The notes under the pieces are model-generated. The model worked only from the letters and a program-made list of their open reading frames with translations. It was not told where the DNA came from and did no database searches. Positions 23,701 through 37,842 of a DNA stretch of 64,000 bases are shown one piece after another (within the stretch, counting starts at the first letter, position 1; every line of letters starts with the position of its first letter). This DNA comes from Tamarix chinensis (lineage: Eukaryota; Streptophyta; Magnoliopsida; Caryophyllales; Tamaricaceae), in contig CM060175.1 in NCBI GenBank assembly GCA_030549775.1, positions 98,571,470 to 98,635,469 on the forward strand, written 5' to 3'. The position numbers and the translations under genes were made by a program.

Positions 23701-26700
23701 GTTATCCATTATTTTATTATATTTAATAAATTAATTTTTTTTATTAAAAAAATTAATTAAACTTAAGATATTATTCTAAAATGGATTATGGATTCATGGA
23801 ACACCACTAGTAACTCTACAAAGTTTTTTTGTGGGATAACAATGATCGTATTAGATGGTGGTTGTTGATTGTTATTGACAAATTGTTCGCTGCAACAGAG
23901 TAATAATTGGTATATTTTATTATGATTGGACGATTGACATTCATAGTTGATGTTTTCTAACAGGTTTTATCACCCATATCATCATTTGTTGAATTCAATT
24001 TTTTTTTTTAAATGGCCAACTGTGAATTCCACAGTCGACGTGTCATATGAGAAAATATTTTAAGGTGTGTTTTGCTGCCAAATCTAATATTATCTCGAGT
24101 ATTAATTTAGTGTAGTGTTTGGGAGACAAATTGTTTATATATAAATATAAACTAAAGTAATAATATTGGTTTATGCAATATTTTGATAAGTTTAGGTATG
24201 AAATATTTTAATAATAGATGCTATAACTACAATATAAAAAAATAGTGTAGTTTTTTTTAAATATTTGGTAAAAAAAAAAGGGAGGACCCACATGTATTAA
24301 TAAACTATATTTCAGAGTTGAGAAAATATAATTCTAAAAAAGAAAAAAAATCGTCTTTGTTATGCAAAAGTATGTTTTGCCATTTTTCCTCAGATTCCTC
24401 AAAGTGGTTTGATGTTTTAAAACTGAATTATTGTGGGTGGAGCTTGGCCTCAACAAAGCATTTGGTGCAATTCGGTCGTGGAACCATGTCATTTTGCTTT
24501 CGAGTGCTATATCTTTCAACACTGCTGACGCCCATCTTCCTTCCTTTTTTTTCCTTTTTGTTTTCTTTTTTTTTTCTTTTTTGGTTTTTTTAAGATGTTA
24601 CAGCCTTAAAGGTCGATACACGAAGGAAATGTGGAATCTTTGAACGGAGGGCGGAGAAAAGTCAGTGTATGCGGCAGGAAATCGAGCTGCAGACCAACCA
24701 TCTGAGCCTGAGGGCAAAGGAGCCCACCCAAAACGAATAACCCCATAAATCCAACTTTTGAGGTTAAACATCGTACGTTTCTTTGAACCTATCATGTACT
24801 TTTATTATTTTATTGTTTATGTTATTTGGACAACATAGATTTACTCCAAGGAATGTTGTAGTACTTAGCTTAGCTTTTGAAAAAATTAATAATAAGTAGT
24901 TGTAGTAATTCAAAAAAGGAGCAGTGTGATGATTTAATTTCTTTCGGTAATAAAAAAAATTATTGATTGATGGGTTGGTTTTTTTATAATTTCTGTTGTC
25001 ATTAATATTTCTTATCCGCATATCCTTCGATTTAAATCCATTATATTATTCTAACTTCTTTTTTTTATAAATAGATATTTATACTAATATATATTTTTAA
25101 AAATAATAATAATAATCATTAATAATTGACTATAATATAATAGTGATAAAATATAAAAATAATAATAGTAAAATATAACAAATCAATTTTATTTTAAATA
25201 TATATGCTACAGTGTTAAAACACTAAACATACATACGATGGTAAAAATATAAAGTATATAATGATAAAATAAGCAGTCATAATTGGATTTTAATTACATA
25301 GCATAGACGTTTGGCAAGCATAAAAATTAATCATGATAAAATAATGATTAATATTTTGATTATATCATTATAAAAAAATTAATAAAATATCATACATATT
25401 AGGATAAACTACCAAAGTATATCTTGATAAAATATAATAACAAAAAGAAACACGACCGTAGTAAAACATCAATAATATCGTAATAATATATCAAGTATGA
25501 CGTTATGATACATGCATGCAGTAGATTATAATAAAGCATCGTATATATCGTAGTAAAACATAAAAATTATAATTTTTTTTGTATTTAAATATCACCGTAT
25601 ATACTATAAACAAGATGTATTCGGTTATACCGTATAATAATTATAAAGCCTCCCACCATGCATCAATACTTGACATATACCAGCTATAGTGAATTCGAGA
25701 TTCTTAATATCTCATCTGTTTGGTGGGATCAAGATTTTATGCTCGACTCCACTATCTGTTTTGTAGGATGCTCCGTCCACTTTGCGTTCATGCTTTTCTA
25801 CGGATCTGTTACGCTTTTGACGGGTTATGCATGAATACCACGGCAAATAATTTGGCCTCCACAATCCACGTAGTAAATGCGTTTTAGACCCACCGGTCAT
25901 TTGAAGTTCTTTCTTAGTCAACCGCTCATTCTCAGTCGAGGACGATAACCCGGTGAATTCTACCCTGAATCCAAAGATGTTACTCAGTAAATACAGATAC
26001 ACCAAAGATATTAATCAGTAAATACATATATAAATATTTACTAATGGATATAAATAAAAATATAAAATCGGATGAGATTTGGTCTATTAATAAATATCAA
26101 CTTTTAGATATTAAATATCTTATATTTAAATCCGCCTCCTTCTCTCTAGATATTACAACATCTTTATAGTATCGTTATCTATATGGTACAGATTCCTATA
26201 AATCTAAAAAGTAAATAAAAGTATGAAAAATGCGTCCTTATATAAACACCGATGTCTAAATTCTTATCCATCTTTTGTGGGAGTGCTAGGACCACAACAA
26301 CAACAACATGCATGAACAATATGTCATTAGTTTTTCTTCACCTCAACAAACGACCCGCGTCAAGTTATGAAGGACGTTTTTGTTAGAGGGGATAATAAAA
26401 AAAATAAAAATAATAAAAAACCTCCTTGTTGAACAGCCGAACGCTAAAGTAGAACTATAGAAGAAACAAAAGACCCAAAAAGTTCAACCAAAATTGAGAT
26501 TGATTTCAAGGTTTTGTTAGTCGAAGAGTACCATATCTCATTCGTTTGTCATGCGGGTGAAATAATGTTGGAAAATCATCTGTCGAAGTTCCAATTGTTC
26601 GTTGGGCTTCGTCCACGTTAGGCTTTAAATCCCAATTTCAATTCCCCATCAAGTCACACACAAGCCACCGACGGCACAACATTTGCCCAGTCACCTAATC

Positions 26701-27272
26701 TGCAATCTATGGCTGCAACTTGTCATTCTTCGTCGCCGGTCACCACCCGTTTATTTCATGTGCATATACACTTCTTTCACACGTAAATATACATATTTTA
26801 TGAAAAAAAATACATATCCCCTTAATAATAAAGTGGATACGGTGATATTTTTATAAATTTATTAAACTTTCATTTAAACGATTATCGACAATACATATAT
26901 ATAGTATCCTGTCGGAATTCAAACCCATATATCAAAGGCTAGGAAGGACCTAGAATGAAGGATAACAATGAGAATGAGGTTACTCAAAGGTAAACACAAA
27001 TGGGGAGTGGCCAGGAACATGTCCCTACCGATGAGAAGCAAATACAAAAGGCTTAGGCTCAACATAGGGTGGTTGTGGTAGCCGAGACAACCATGGTGAT
27101 TGACTTCCGCGCAGTGTGATTTTTTCCAACATATTTTCTTTGTGTCTTTTTAAGGAGTCAGTTATGCATATATCTTCCATATTTTGTTGGTTCTAAGATT
27201 CTGTTAGCTTATAGTAAGGGTTTGTATAGTATAGAATTTGAATTCAACTCTTATGGGACATGAGGATATAAG
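23701..27272. other. Intergenic DNA, no gene recognised
   Basis: Mostly AT-rich. Region 25090-25590 is built from degenerate words such as GATAAAATAT and GTAAAATAT, probably old short tandem repeats. The minus-strand frame at 25712-26005 (97 codons) has ordinary amino-acid composition but I recognise no family; it may be a fragment of a dead element. A pyrimidine-rich run lies at 24535-24590. Nothing else supportable. Confidence 0.5.
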
Positions 27273-29310
27273 TATAACACCCCAGATTTTACCTTAATTT
27301 CCAAGTGTTTATTATGTAATCATTACCTAAGCCTTAATCTTAGTTTAATTATCTTATATTAACCTCTTCCCTTGCCAACTAAATTTGATTTTCTTATTCG
27401 GTTACCCAAACTAATTCATAAGTAAATCCTAACTAAACATTATCCCGCACTCCACCTATCACCTCACTTTTTCAATCAAGTGTTGAGCAATCAATTCCAA
27501 CCCTTAACCCCTCTATTCACGCTATCCATTTCTAGTCACACTCCCTCACGCTTCCTCTTCATTTTGTTTTCATGCAACCAAACCTTAACTCCTTCTCGCT
27601 CCCTTTTTGATCATTCGTCTTTCACCTCTAAATGTCCTTCCTTCCATCTTTTCTATTATTTTTTTCTTAGCCAAACTTCCCCCTAACTCTCTCTTCTCAT
27701 TCCCCCTTGATTGCTTCCTTTTCACTAGCCTTTGCACTACCTTTTATCTAGCCAAACCACCACAACCCTCATGTTAAACCAACCACCAATATGACCCACA
27801 CACCCGACCAACCCTCTAAATCATCCCTCCTTCATGTTGCAACCACCACCTCACTACCTACCCCTCATGTTGGATGTCCATTCCTATGTGACCCATGAAT
27901 GTTGCTACAATTCACTATTCCACAAACTTACACTACCATTTCCATCTTCCACCAAATTCTCATGTTGAAGCATTTTTCCAACATGAATGCCCCAAAAAAC
28001 CATGCCCTTGCTGCATAAATAACTCACATAAACCCTTCCCTTTAATTGTCCAACTTTCACACAAAAATAACACCTTGATTGTCCTTAACTATTCCTTTTC
28101 CTCCTCTTCTTCCTATCCATTTATTTCACAAAAACTATGTTTTCCAACTTAACACCACATTTCCTTTATCACAACCTCACAATGCATGTCCTTTGTTTTG
28201 CTAGCACCCAACACAACCCCCTTAGTAGTCTCTACTACCAACGTCACCTATCTCCACCTATATGAGAAACCAACGTTGCCACCACACCTCTACATGCAAA
28301 CCTTATGCTACTACTACCCAATCTTCGTGCACACCTCATGAAGCACCCCAAAAAGTGTTTTTAAGTTTCACATAAGCCTTAGCCAACTAAATGTTCCTCT
28401 TGTGCATCCTCCACCTAATTGTTTTGTTATTGTCCTAATACAATCCCTTTCTCCTTTCCTTGATTATCTCTTGTCAACCTTTAATAATTTTACCTAACCC
28501 TTCTGCATATTCTTGTAGGGCATCAAGGTAATAGAGAAGATAGTGATTAGGAGTATTAATTTTTGAGTGACCAATTTAGATTATGGTAAGGATACCTGCC
28601 TTTGGTTTAGGCTTATGTTGAGATGATTTTGTTATATTATCATGATTGTATGCTCTATTTTAATATATGTAGAATATTCCACATTAAATCTTTACCCCAT
28701 ATTGCAATATTGTGGATAGCATGATATTGTATGTGATTATGCGAGATTTTATTTGATTTTATATGATATAAACATGTCTGGCCATGCTTGGCTTTACTTT
28801 AAATTTCCAAACATATTTATGTAATTTTTATTCTTAATGAACATATGGATAAATGTATTAATTTATGACTAAATAAGTAGGTTGAGAAAATGGGTTACGA
28901 TTTTGGTTATTTTGGTGATTTGGGTTGTGAGTTGATTCTACCCTAAGCCACTTTTGGTGCTTAAATTCTTTTAATTCAAGCTAATTTACATTTGTGAAGT
29001 GTTAGTTATCTATAGGATTTTATGTGTGAATTGGATTGGGTTTGGTGAAAATTGAAATATAGGTGATCTTTGTGTTAATTTTTAGTTAAAGGGTAATTGA
29101 GTTAATTTATGAGTTCTTATAGGGAAATAAGTATATTATTGTAATCCTTGAGGTTTTTATATTATATTTCATATATAATATGTTGGGGTTTGGTTGAGTG
29201 TGGCATAAGTTATGTAGTAAGAAAATTTTGAGGCATTTAGGCGAGGTAGGGGTATTTTGGTTATTTTACGTTTAATTTGAAATTTTGATATAGCATAAGT
29301 GTTATTTGGG

Positions 29311-29976
29311 TTAAATTATTTTAACCTTTGTGTGACATCGGTATTGTATTCGAAAAACGTTAAAATTAGGCCTAGATTTTTGGATTTGTTGTTAATAATA
29401 ATATTTTAGGATATTATGCAAAGTTTGGTGGTTTGCCATATGGGAGAAGTCACACTTTTGGCAGTGAATTAGGGTTTCATAAGGATTTTTCAGTCTTTTC
29501 ACTAAAGAAATTATTCAAATTACCTTGGTAGTGACTTGTATAATTATGCTAAGTGTGCATGATATTAATGAGATAACCATAAAATCTAGTAAGATATTAA
29601 TATTCAAAGTAAAAGATTATGTTAAAATTATTTTAACCTTAGTGTGACATCAGCATTGTATTTGTAAAACATTAAAATTATGCTTAGATTTTTGGATTTG
29701 TTGTTAATAATGATATTTTGGGATTTTGTGCTAAGTTTGGCGGTTTTCCATATGGGAGAAGTCACACTTTTGTTGTGAATTAGGGTTTCATAAGGACATT
29801 TTGGTCTTTTCACTAGAGAAATTATTCAAATTACCTTGGTAGTGACTTTTGTACCTTGTATAATTATGCTAAGTGTGCATGATATTAATGAGATGACCAT
29901 ACAATTTAGTAATATATTAATATTCAAAGTCAAATATTACGTTAAAATTATTTTAACCTTGGTGTGACATAGGTAT
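29311..29976 (+). repeat. Tandem repeats of about 311-320 bp within the LTR (third copy split)
   Basis: Units begin near TTAAAATTATTTTAACCTT, followed by GTGTGACAT, at 29311, 29622 and 29942. The third unit is cut by the solo LTR at 29977 and resumes at 34630, running to about 34918. Shared interior landmarks include TTGGATTTGTTGTTAATAAT and GGGAGAAGTCACACTTT. The continuation after the LTR confirms both the insertion and its GGTAT duplication. Confidence 0.9.
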
Positions 29977-32723
29977 TGTAACACCCCCAAAATTTACTAC
30001 TGAAAATTTTCGTTTTAATAAAAAGGTTTTAACAAAAGTAAAATAACAAAGCCGTAAATTCTAGGAATATTACCGCCACACTTAGTATCAGATTGGTTCA
30101 CTCCTACCGTTTCAGTACTAAGTGCTAAGGCTAAACAGGGTTAACATCGAACACAAGTCATTAATAAAACATTGAAAGTTCATGAGAGAACTCCCTCATA
30201 GTCATACAGAAATTAGAGTGCGGTTTAAGAATTACAACCCAAGGGGTAACTAAAGTTTCCAAAAACATAAATTACTGTACGACATGACATAACTTATAAG
30301 AATGAAACATGGTAAAAGAATAGGAAAAATAGAGTCTGGCTGAGTCGCTCTCGATCCCCAGGTCAGGTTTAGGCTCAACGCTTAGCCCCGCCCGATGCCC
30401 CGTAGGTGTCATAGGCATCGAAGACGTCATTCCCTACCTTCACAAACTCAGATGATTCTTCTGCGATTGTGGGAACTCCACTATTATATCCGATGGACTA
30501 GAATACATACAGGGCAGAACGCACCTGACCACTATTATTCACCAGTGGACCGGTCATGTAGGACAAAATGCTCCTGGCCACTATTATTTGCCGATGGACC
30601 GGTCTGGCCCCGACTCACTTGGTGTTTCACTGTAATTACTTTGTATCCTTCACATGTCTTATCATCATTAAGTTTGGTTTGTTGAGCACGAAAACCCCCA
30701 CTATTATAGCCGATGGACTGGTCATGCAGGGAAAAACGCTCCTGGCCACTATTATTCGCCGATGGACCGGTCATGTAGGGCACCCCGGCTCCTGGCCACA
30801 ATTATTCGTCGATAGACCGGTTTAGGCCCGACTCAACAATCTTTCTCTTTAAATGATTAATATCTTATTCGTGTCTTATTCAATAAGCATTTCACCCTTG
30901 ACATGCATATCACCAACCTTCTACTTCTATCATCTCAAGGGGGCTCGTCCCATATCTTGGGACTCCTGCACCCCTTATCACGCCCCGACATCATTTTCCC
31001 CTTACACTTACCCATAATGAAATCCCAACTCCTAAAGGTGTGGGTTAAGGCCCAACAACTCATGACATCAAACTCCACCTACTATCACCCTCTAGGGTTT
31101 TCCCTTGAAAAGCCTAATTGGACCTATGTGGCCCAACTTCATCTCACTTACTCTACCATTATTTCATTTATCGCCTCACACCTTATCTCATTTAGATTCA
31201 ATCCCAAGTCATATCACTTTAATCCTCGATTTCACATGTGACCGGAAAACCCTAGTTGGCCACTTCAACCTTAGTACCTTTCTTCTCCCACAAGTAACCT
31301 CTCTATTTTTCACCTAATATCTCTTCTCTCCCATGGCACCCATACTCACCCCTCATATAATAAATTCCCACTCTTAACCTGTACTTTACTCTCCCTTAAT
31401 TATTTTTACGTCCACATTTTCTTTTCCGGATTAGTAGTTCTTCCTAAAACCCTAATCAGGTCCCCTATACACCCTTACACCAACATACGTATTATTTTTC
31501 ATCCCAAGTCTCCAATCACTCCACAACTCTCCCCTTAGCTTACTTGCACCCTAAAATAACTTTTCTCACGTAAAGATCATCCCCATGCAAGTTTCATCCC
31601 CCCATGCAAACTCTCGAAGTCCCCATGCAAACCCTAGAATTCCCATGCATGGTTCCCATCTCTCATTCATTTTGGTCATCTCTTCCTCTTTATTTTCCTC
31701 TCATGGATCATGAGGTAGTTTGGTCAACCTCATATCCCCCTTAGTGAACTCACTTTCCATTTTCTTTCTTTCTATCCTTTGGTTCCCATATCATATTATA
31801 AATCATCCTAGCATGCATGTCCTAAAGGGTCATATCATATCACATCATAATCACCATATATAAGTATCATACTCATGCCATAAGGAAACATACAAACATA
31901 CCTCAACTCCAAGCTACGCTACACATAAGACAAGTTAATGACAATCATATGATACACGACATAGCATGATATATAGCATCCAAGGGATACAAGTCACATA
32001 ACACATATGGGCCTTAGCTACATCCTTACCTAAAACGACGCTGGGCTTGGAGCACGCTCCTACGCTTCCTTAGGGTTTTGGCTTGATTCACCTACAAAAG
32101 GAAAATACTATGGGTTAATCTCCCTCTTACCAAATACTACCATTATTTCTACCCTACTCTTATCATACTCTACTATTAGGGCTAATAATGATAATAGTAG
32201 TTTTATAATTAAAAGTAGGGTTATTATTCCCAAAATAATTAATCGTGCTACGACTAACCAAAATAAGTCTTAGTAGCCATCATAGTTTATGTTAAAGTAT
32301 TCATAGTGGTATTTGTAGTGTTAAAGATAATAGTTTTAATATTATTATTATTATTATTATTATTAGTTTTAGTGATAATGCTAATATCGACCTAAACCCT
32401 AGTAATAATAACAATAATAGTGTTATAAGTAATATAGAAGTAGTGACCATAATAGTTCTTATATTACTAATGCTAGTAGTGATAATAGGTTAGTGATTAT
32501 AAAATATTGACAAAAGACAAGTTAACAATAATAATATTTATAGTAGTAGTATTAAATAATAATAATAATAATAATAATAATCATGGTGATAATATTAATA
32601 ATAGTTCCCATCTTAAGAATAATACTAATGAAGGTCCTATAAATCATATCAGTAGTAGCCTTAGTGTTAATGTGGTCAAGTATAATAGAATAATAATAAT
32701 AATAATGATAGAAATGATAATAA

Positions 32724-32773
<50 letters not shown>

Positions 32774-32926
32774 ATGATAGTAGTACTAATAATAATAATG
32801 TTAAACATAATAAGGATAATAATAGAAAAGAGTAATAGTAATAGTAATATAAGAGTCCCAACATTTACACTAATAATAAAAGTGATAATGGCCAAATCAA
32901 TATTAATAGTATTAGTAAGAAAATAA

Positions 32927-32970
<44 letters not shown>

Positions 32971-33069
32971 ATAAAGATAACTATATTAATACTAAAGTTG
33001 TAGCCTTTTAAATAATAATACCATAGTTATAAATATTTCTAAAGTTAGGTTAGATAATAAGAGTGATAC

Positions 33070-33120
<51 letters not shown>

Positions 33121-34629
33121 CAACATTAATAATAATAATAATATTAAGGGTAATACTATTGATATTACTAAAATTATTAACACTTATAGAAAAAGAGTTT
33201 AAGGGTTGGGGAAATTAGAATACCACTTAGGGTTGGTGGCGGAACCAGCGGCGGCGGTGGAGGAGGAAGAGAGGTGGAGAGATTGGGGTATAGGCTAGAG
33301 GAGAGGGAATCAGGGGGTGTTTGAGGTGGTGGAAGGTGTCTCGGGTGGAAAGGGGTGGAATGGAGGTGGTGGTGCAGCCGGAAGTGGTGGCGCATGGCGG
33401 TGGGTGTGGCGGCCGAAGGTGGTGGAAGGTGGAGAAGGGAGAAGGAGAGGGAAGCGGGGAAAGATGGAGGTATGGGGAGGTAGGGTGAAGTCCCCTGATT
33501 GTTTTGGAGGGTGGAGGAGATGCTAGTTGCGGCGGAATTGGCGGCAAACGGTGGTGCGAGGGGCGGCAAGAGGTTGGTGAGGGCTGATCGGGATGGTGAT
33601 TTTGCACGGCCAGGTGGCTCGTGTAGGGCAAGGCAAGAGAGGAGGGTGACTCAGTTCTGTAGAGGGTGGTGCAGGGAAGGATTTGGTGGGTGGCGTTGGC
33701 GGCGGTGGAACAAAGATCTGATCGGGCGATGGTGCAAGGTCAGGATTTTCTAGGTTGCCAAACAGAAGCTCGACCCAGGCTGCCAATAGGGTATTTATAG
33801 GCTAATTTGTGGGGGGAAACAATGAAGGAGGAAGAGGATGACTAGGGCAAGTGAGGCAGGACCACCGGCCGGAGGCGGCAGGCGGTGTAGTCTTACCATG
33901 AAGGTGAGGTTGGGGAGAGAAGGGAAAGGAAGGGGCACACATGAGGGGAGCTGTGGGGTTGGTTGGGGTCAAAAAAAGGAAAGGAAAACGACAATGGAGA
34001 GAGAGAAGGAAGGCCGAACAGCGTGTGGTGGTAGCCGACGGAAGAAAGGATGCAAGTCGAGATCGAGGGGGGAGGAAGGTGATAGGCTGGACCGGGCGGT
34101 CTAGGAGAAAAGGAAAAGAAGAAAAAAGGGGGGAGGCGAACCGGTTGGGGCGTTAGGCACAGGGGAAAAAAACGACGCGGGCTTGGGCCGCACGAAGGGA
34201 GAAGGGTCTGGGCTGCGCGGGCCTACCTAGTTGGGGAGGATGGGGAAAAAAAGAAGAAAGGAGAAGGAGGGGAAGAAAGAAAAAGGAAAAAAAAAAGAAG
34301 AAAAAGGAAAAAGGAAAAACGGAAGAAGGAGAAAATGGATGGGTTGGGGTATTTGGTATTTTTTTGTGAATATTTAAAATTGATAATATTTATTATAATA
34401 ATAATTAAATTCCTTTTTAGATTAATTTGGCTATTTTAGATAAATTTCCTTAACTTCTATGTTAATTAGTTAAATGTCCAAATTTTTCTAAATAATTTAT
34501 TTATTATTTTCTCCTTATTTTGCCTTAATTAATTCCCCTTTATTTTAATAAGATAATTTATTTACTTAATTTCCATAATAAATCCTTATTTTGCCATAAT
34601 TTCTAAAATTAGGATTTTAGGATATTTCA
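29977..34629 (-). mobile_element. Solo LTR (Ty3/gypsy-like), minus orientation
   Basis: On the plus strand it reads TGTAACACCCCCAAAATTTA at the left and GGATTTTAGGATATTTCA at the right, flanked by the perfect duplication GGTAT (29972-29976 and 34630-34634). Length is 4653 bp. It shares ends and internal order with the LTR at 56025. The first hairpin region next to the array seems to be deleted in this copy, while the 3' hairpin arms are present at about 30078-30123 with an imperfect stem. GA-rich DNA at 33190-34330 is the pyrimidine tract read in reverse, and its long proline-, glycine- or arginine-rich frames are not genes. Confidence 0.9.
32340..33185 (-). repeat. Triplet microsatellite zone of the minus-strand LTR
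   Basis: AAT/TTA runs alternate with GTA/TAG runs at about 32725-32772 and 32925-32969, and an AAT run at 33070-33117. The zone is at the same relative place in the LTR as the one at 15915-17935. Confidence 0.95.
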
Positions 34630-35810
34630 GGTATTATATTTGTAAAATGTTAAAATTAGGTCTAGATTTTTGGATTTGTTGTTAATAATGATATTTTAGG
34701 ATATTGTACTAAGTTTGGTGGTTTTCCATATGAGAGAAGTCACACTTTAGGTTGTGAATTAGGATGTCATAAGGACATTTTGGTCTTTTCACTAGAGAAA
34801 TTATTCAAATTACCTAGTAGTGACCTGTATACCTTGTATAATTATGTTAAGTGTGCATGATATTAATAAGATAACCACAAAATCTAATAAGATATTAATA
34901 TTCAAAGTAAAAGACTACGTAAGTTAGGACTGGGTTATATCAATCTATTCCATCAAACAAAAATAATGTTCAAGAGTGTTAAGCCTTAAGAGTTGTATTA
35001 GTATGGTCCACCTAATGAGAATAGTGTTCAAGTGTGTTTTTCCTTAGAAATTATACATGTTCATTCCACTGAATGAGAATAGTAATCAATAGTGTTTTGC
35101 ACTAGGAGGTGTACATGTTTGTTCCACCGGATAAAAATAGTAGTCAAGAGCCTTTTATCCTAGGTTTTGTACCAGTCTATTCCTTCGGACGAGAATAGTG
35201 GGGTTCCTAAAATCACATGGCTAAATAACTTAAATCATGTGATCGCCGAAGCATTAACTTTAATCTAATTTTTCTTAGGATAATCTCATGTGATGAGTAT
35301 TTATGCATGTATAGTATCATCTTGTCATATAAATCTTGTATGCTATGCATACCTTAATTTATTGATTTGTATTATTGTTACTTACTCAATATACAAGTAT
35401 TGATTGTCCTTTTTATGGATAATGCTCATTCTTATGAGTCGATACCACCTTATTTTGAGAGTAATTGTTGATTAATGTTTACCTTATGCTTACATGTGTT
35501 GAGTATTTTTGAGTTGGTTCAAATGTATGGTTATCTCTCTGTGTGTGTATGTGTGTAGACTTCTAATCCTCTATTTTCTTTGATCTCTTTTATCTTCTCT
35601 CTCTGTTTCGTAATCTTGAATCGTTGTAAGATTAAGTGCTTTCCATACTGGATCTTTAGGTACAAGTTATTTTTAACCTTGCACTTTGTATATATTTGGT
35701 ATAGGGAGTACATTCTACGTGTTCCATATGGTGTAACACCTAATATTTTATTATTATTGCTTTCACAAAATAAAAAATTTTGATAGTAAATTTTGAAGTG
35801 TTGCAATAAG

Positions 35811-37700
35811 AGAGAGTAAGAGGGTCTCAACTGGGACCTCGAGAGGGTTTTGTGTGATGATCACAACTTTCAGAAGGGTGTGAGGTTGTAGATCTTGGGA
35901 ATAGATCTAGTAAAGTTTCTTGTGCTGAAATCTTTTGTGGAAATCTCATGTAGTTAGATTTAGAGATTACATTTAGGAAAGCTCATTTGGGAATGGGTTT
36001 TTATAATTTAGTGGATCAATCAAGAGAATTATTCTTAATGATCTTGTGATGATAGAAAAACATGATTTGAGTATCTCTTAATTCTTTGTAATTACTTGAG
36101 ATGAAACTAATAAAAGTATCAAATTTTGATATCCTTAATTTGGTTCATACTATTGCATTGTTATTGATGCTTAGGTTTGGGGGTTTCTAATTTGTTATCA
36201 AGAAAGGTTCCTACAAATATCACAACATCAAAGCTACAAATTCTATTGTCCTATAAGTAAGATCCAGTACTTCTACAAATAGATGAAGACAATGTTTGTC
36301 CCAATATATCTAAAAAAATACATATCTTTTGAGCATAATTTCATATCTTATCCAATAAAATACGTATCTTTTATATGATAAATACACATCATCCATAGAA
36401 GAATAAACATCTTTCAAAATAATAATTAATAAGCGTGAGTATCTTATTTAAGATGTGTATTCTTTTATTATGCATGTGTATTATCTCTCAAGATGTACAT
36501 TTCATGAAGATTTGTATCATGGAACACTTGATATTCGTCATATAAATATGTATCCTCTCTCACAAAAGATGTATATTAGACCACCTGCATGCTCAATGAT
36601 AAGGGGAACAAGAACAAATTTGCCTCTCAGGTCAACCCTCGTCATTTGATGACGGAAGTAGCAAGAAGGTAAAAATTCTACTTTGAAACTCTACGATATT
36701 TCTTAAATAATAATAATAATAATAATAAAGCGGACACATAAAGGCAGGAAAAAAGGTGGCATGCTCCATCCTAAGAAAAGGAAAGGATATAAAGGTAGAT
36801 AGTTAGTCGTCTCGTAAGTTTAAAAATATTTAAATTTTATTTTAAATTAGTTTTAATAGTTATTATACTATTGAGAGGTATAGATGGTAGACTTACATAT
36901 TAATAGTATAATATTGAGAGGGAATGATGTGAAGGTTAAAAAATATGAGACAAAATAAAAGGCAAATATAATTTTATAATTATAGTGTGTTAGATAATGT
37001 AAAGAGAAGTAAAATAAGGAATGAATACGGACAGCCTTAGTTTTTAGAAGATATATGTGTCTACGAATAAAAGATGTATTTTCTTTTCCTTTCTTTATTC
37101 ATACATGCAAGTGAGATAGAGAAATACACACTGCACATCTTTTAAGATATTATTGTCATATCATATTATTCAAGTGTAACAAATAAATACACTCATATAA
37201 CAACTATAACTATACGAGGCACCTAGCCTAATTAAGCTACCGCGAGTACGGTGTTTCTTTTTGCTAGTACCGTACAGCTATTGTAAAGCATAGCGTCAAT
37301 AAAAAAAGCAAAACCCGAAACTTAGTATCGGAAAACTACTAATTACAAATAGTTTTTTCCCTAAAAGAACTTAGTGAGCTAACCAAACTAAACCAATATG
37401 CAAAAATCAACTCAAACAAATATCTGTTCGTAGACCTGCCAAACACGCCTAGTACAGGAACAAAGGTCCAGCGGCCATAAGGGCTTCAGCTAGCAGGAAA
37501 ATCAGAATATAAAAATTAAATAAAATAAAAAGGCAGCGATAAGTCTATAATGACTTCCGATGGTCCACAAAACGTCAAGTTAACAAGCCGAAGGAATTTA
37601 AGAATTTATGCAAATGTACATGGCTTACTGCATCTATATCCCCAATAACTTCCAGGACTATCTAGACAAATACTTTATGCACTGCATGTGACTAGTGCCG
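35811..37700. other. Intergenic DNA between LTR and DEK gene
   Basis: No gene recognised. From about 36300 to 37080 the words AAGATGTGTAT and their reverse complement ATACATCTT/ATACATATCTT recur many times in both orientations. An AAT run lies at 36709-36729. The last part, near 37700, may include the 3' UTR and polyadenylation region of the DEK gene. Confidence 0.5.
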
Positions 37701-37842
37701 TAAATTACAGCGGCTTCAGAAAACACAATAGAAGATTTTTTAAGGATCTACAAGCATTGACAGGAAGAAAATGCGGGGAGGCCAGTGACTACATGGCCTA
37801 CTGCCTAAACTATCTCTCATGATCGGCTCATCATCGTTTATG

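Larger units (their letters stand above)
27273..35805 (+). mobile_element. Solo LTR (related family) split by a minus-strand solo LTR
   Basis: Starts TATAACACCCCAGATTTTAC (a changed TG) and ends AAATTTTGAAGTGTTGCA, flanked by the perfect duplication ATAAG (27268-27272 and 35806-35810). Without the nested element it is about 3875 bp. The layout matches the other LTRs: pyrimidine tract (27480-28150), internal tandem repeats, CCACCGG-type array (34935-35205), hairpin TCAATA/TATTGA (35386-35403), 3' end. There is no adjoining internal region. It is more diverged from the 11599 and 56025 LTRs than these are from each other, so it belongs to a related subfamily. Confidence 0.8.

Noticed and set aside
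32507..32926. 139-codon frame of Asn, Ile and Val runs
   Set aside because: Translation of triplet microsatellites; the opposite strand gives Leu/Thr runs of equal length.
33177..33631. Two overlapping proline-rich minus-strand frames of 130 and 134 codons
   Set aside because: They lie in the pyrimidine-rich tract of the minus-strand solo LTR. Low complexity, overlapping frames and equivalents of different sequence in the other LTRs show they are not genes.
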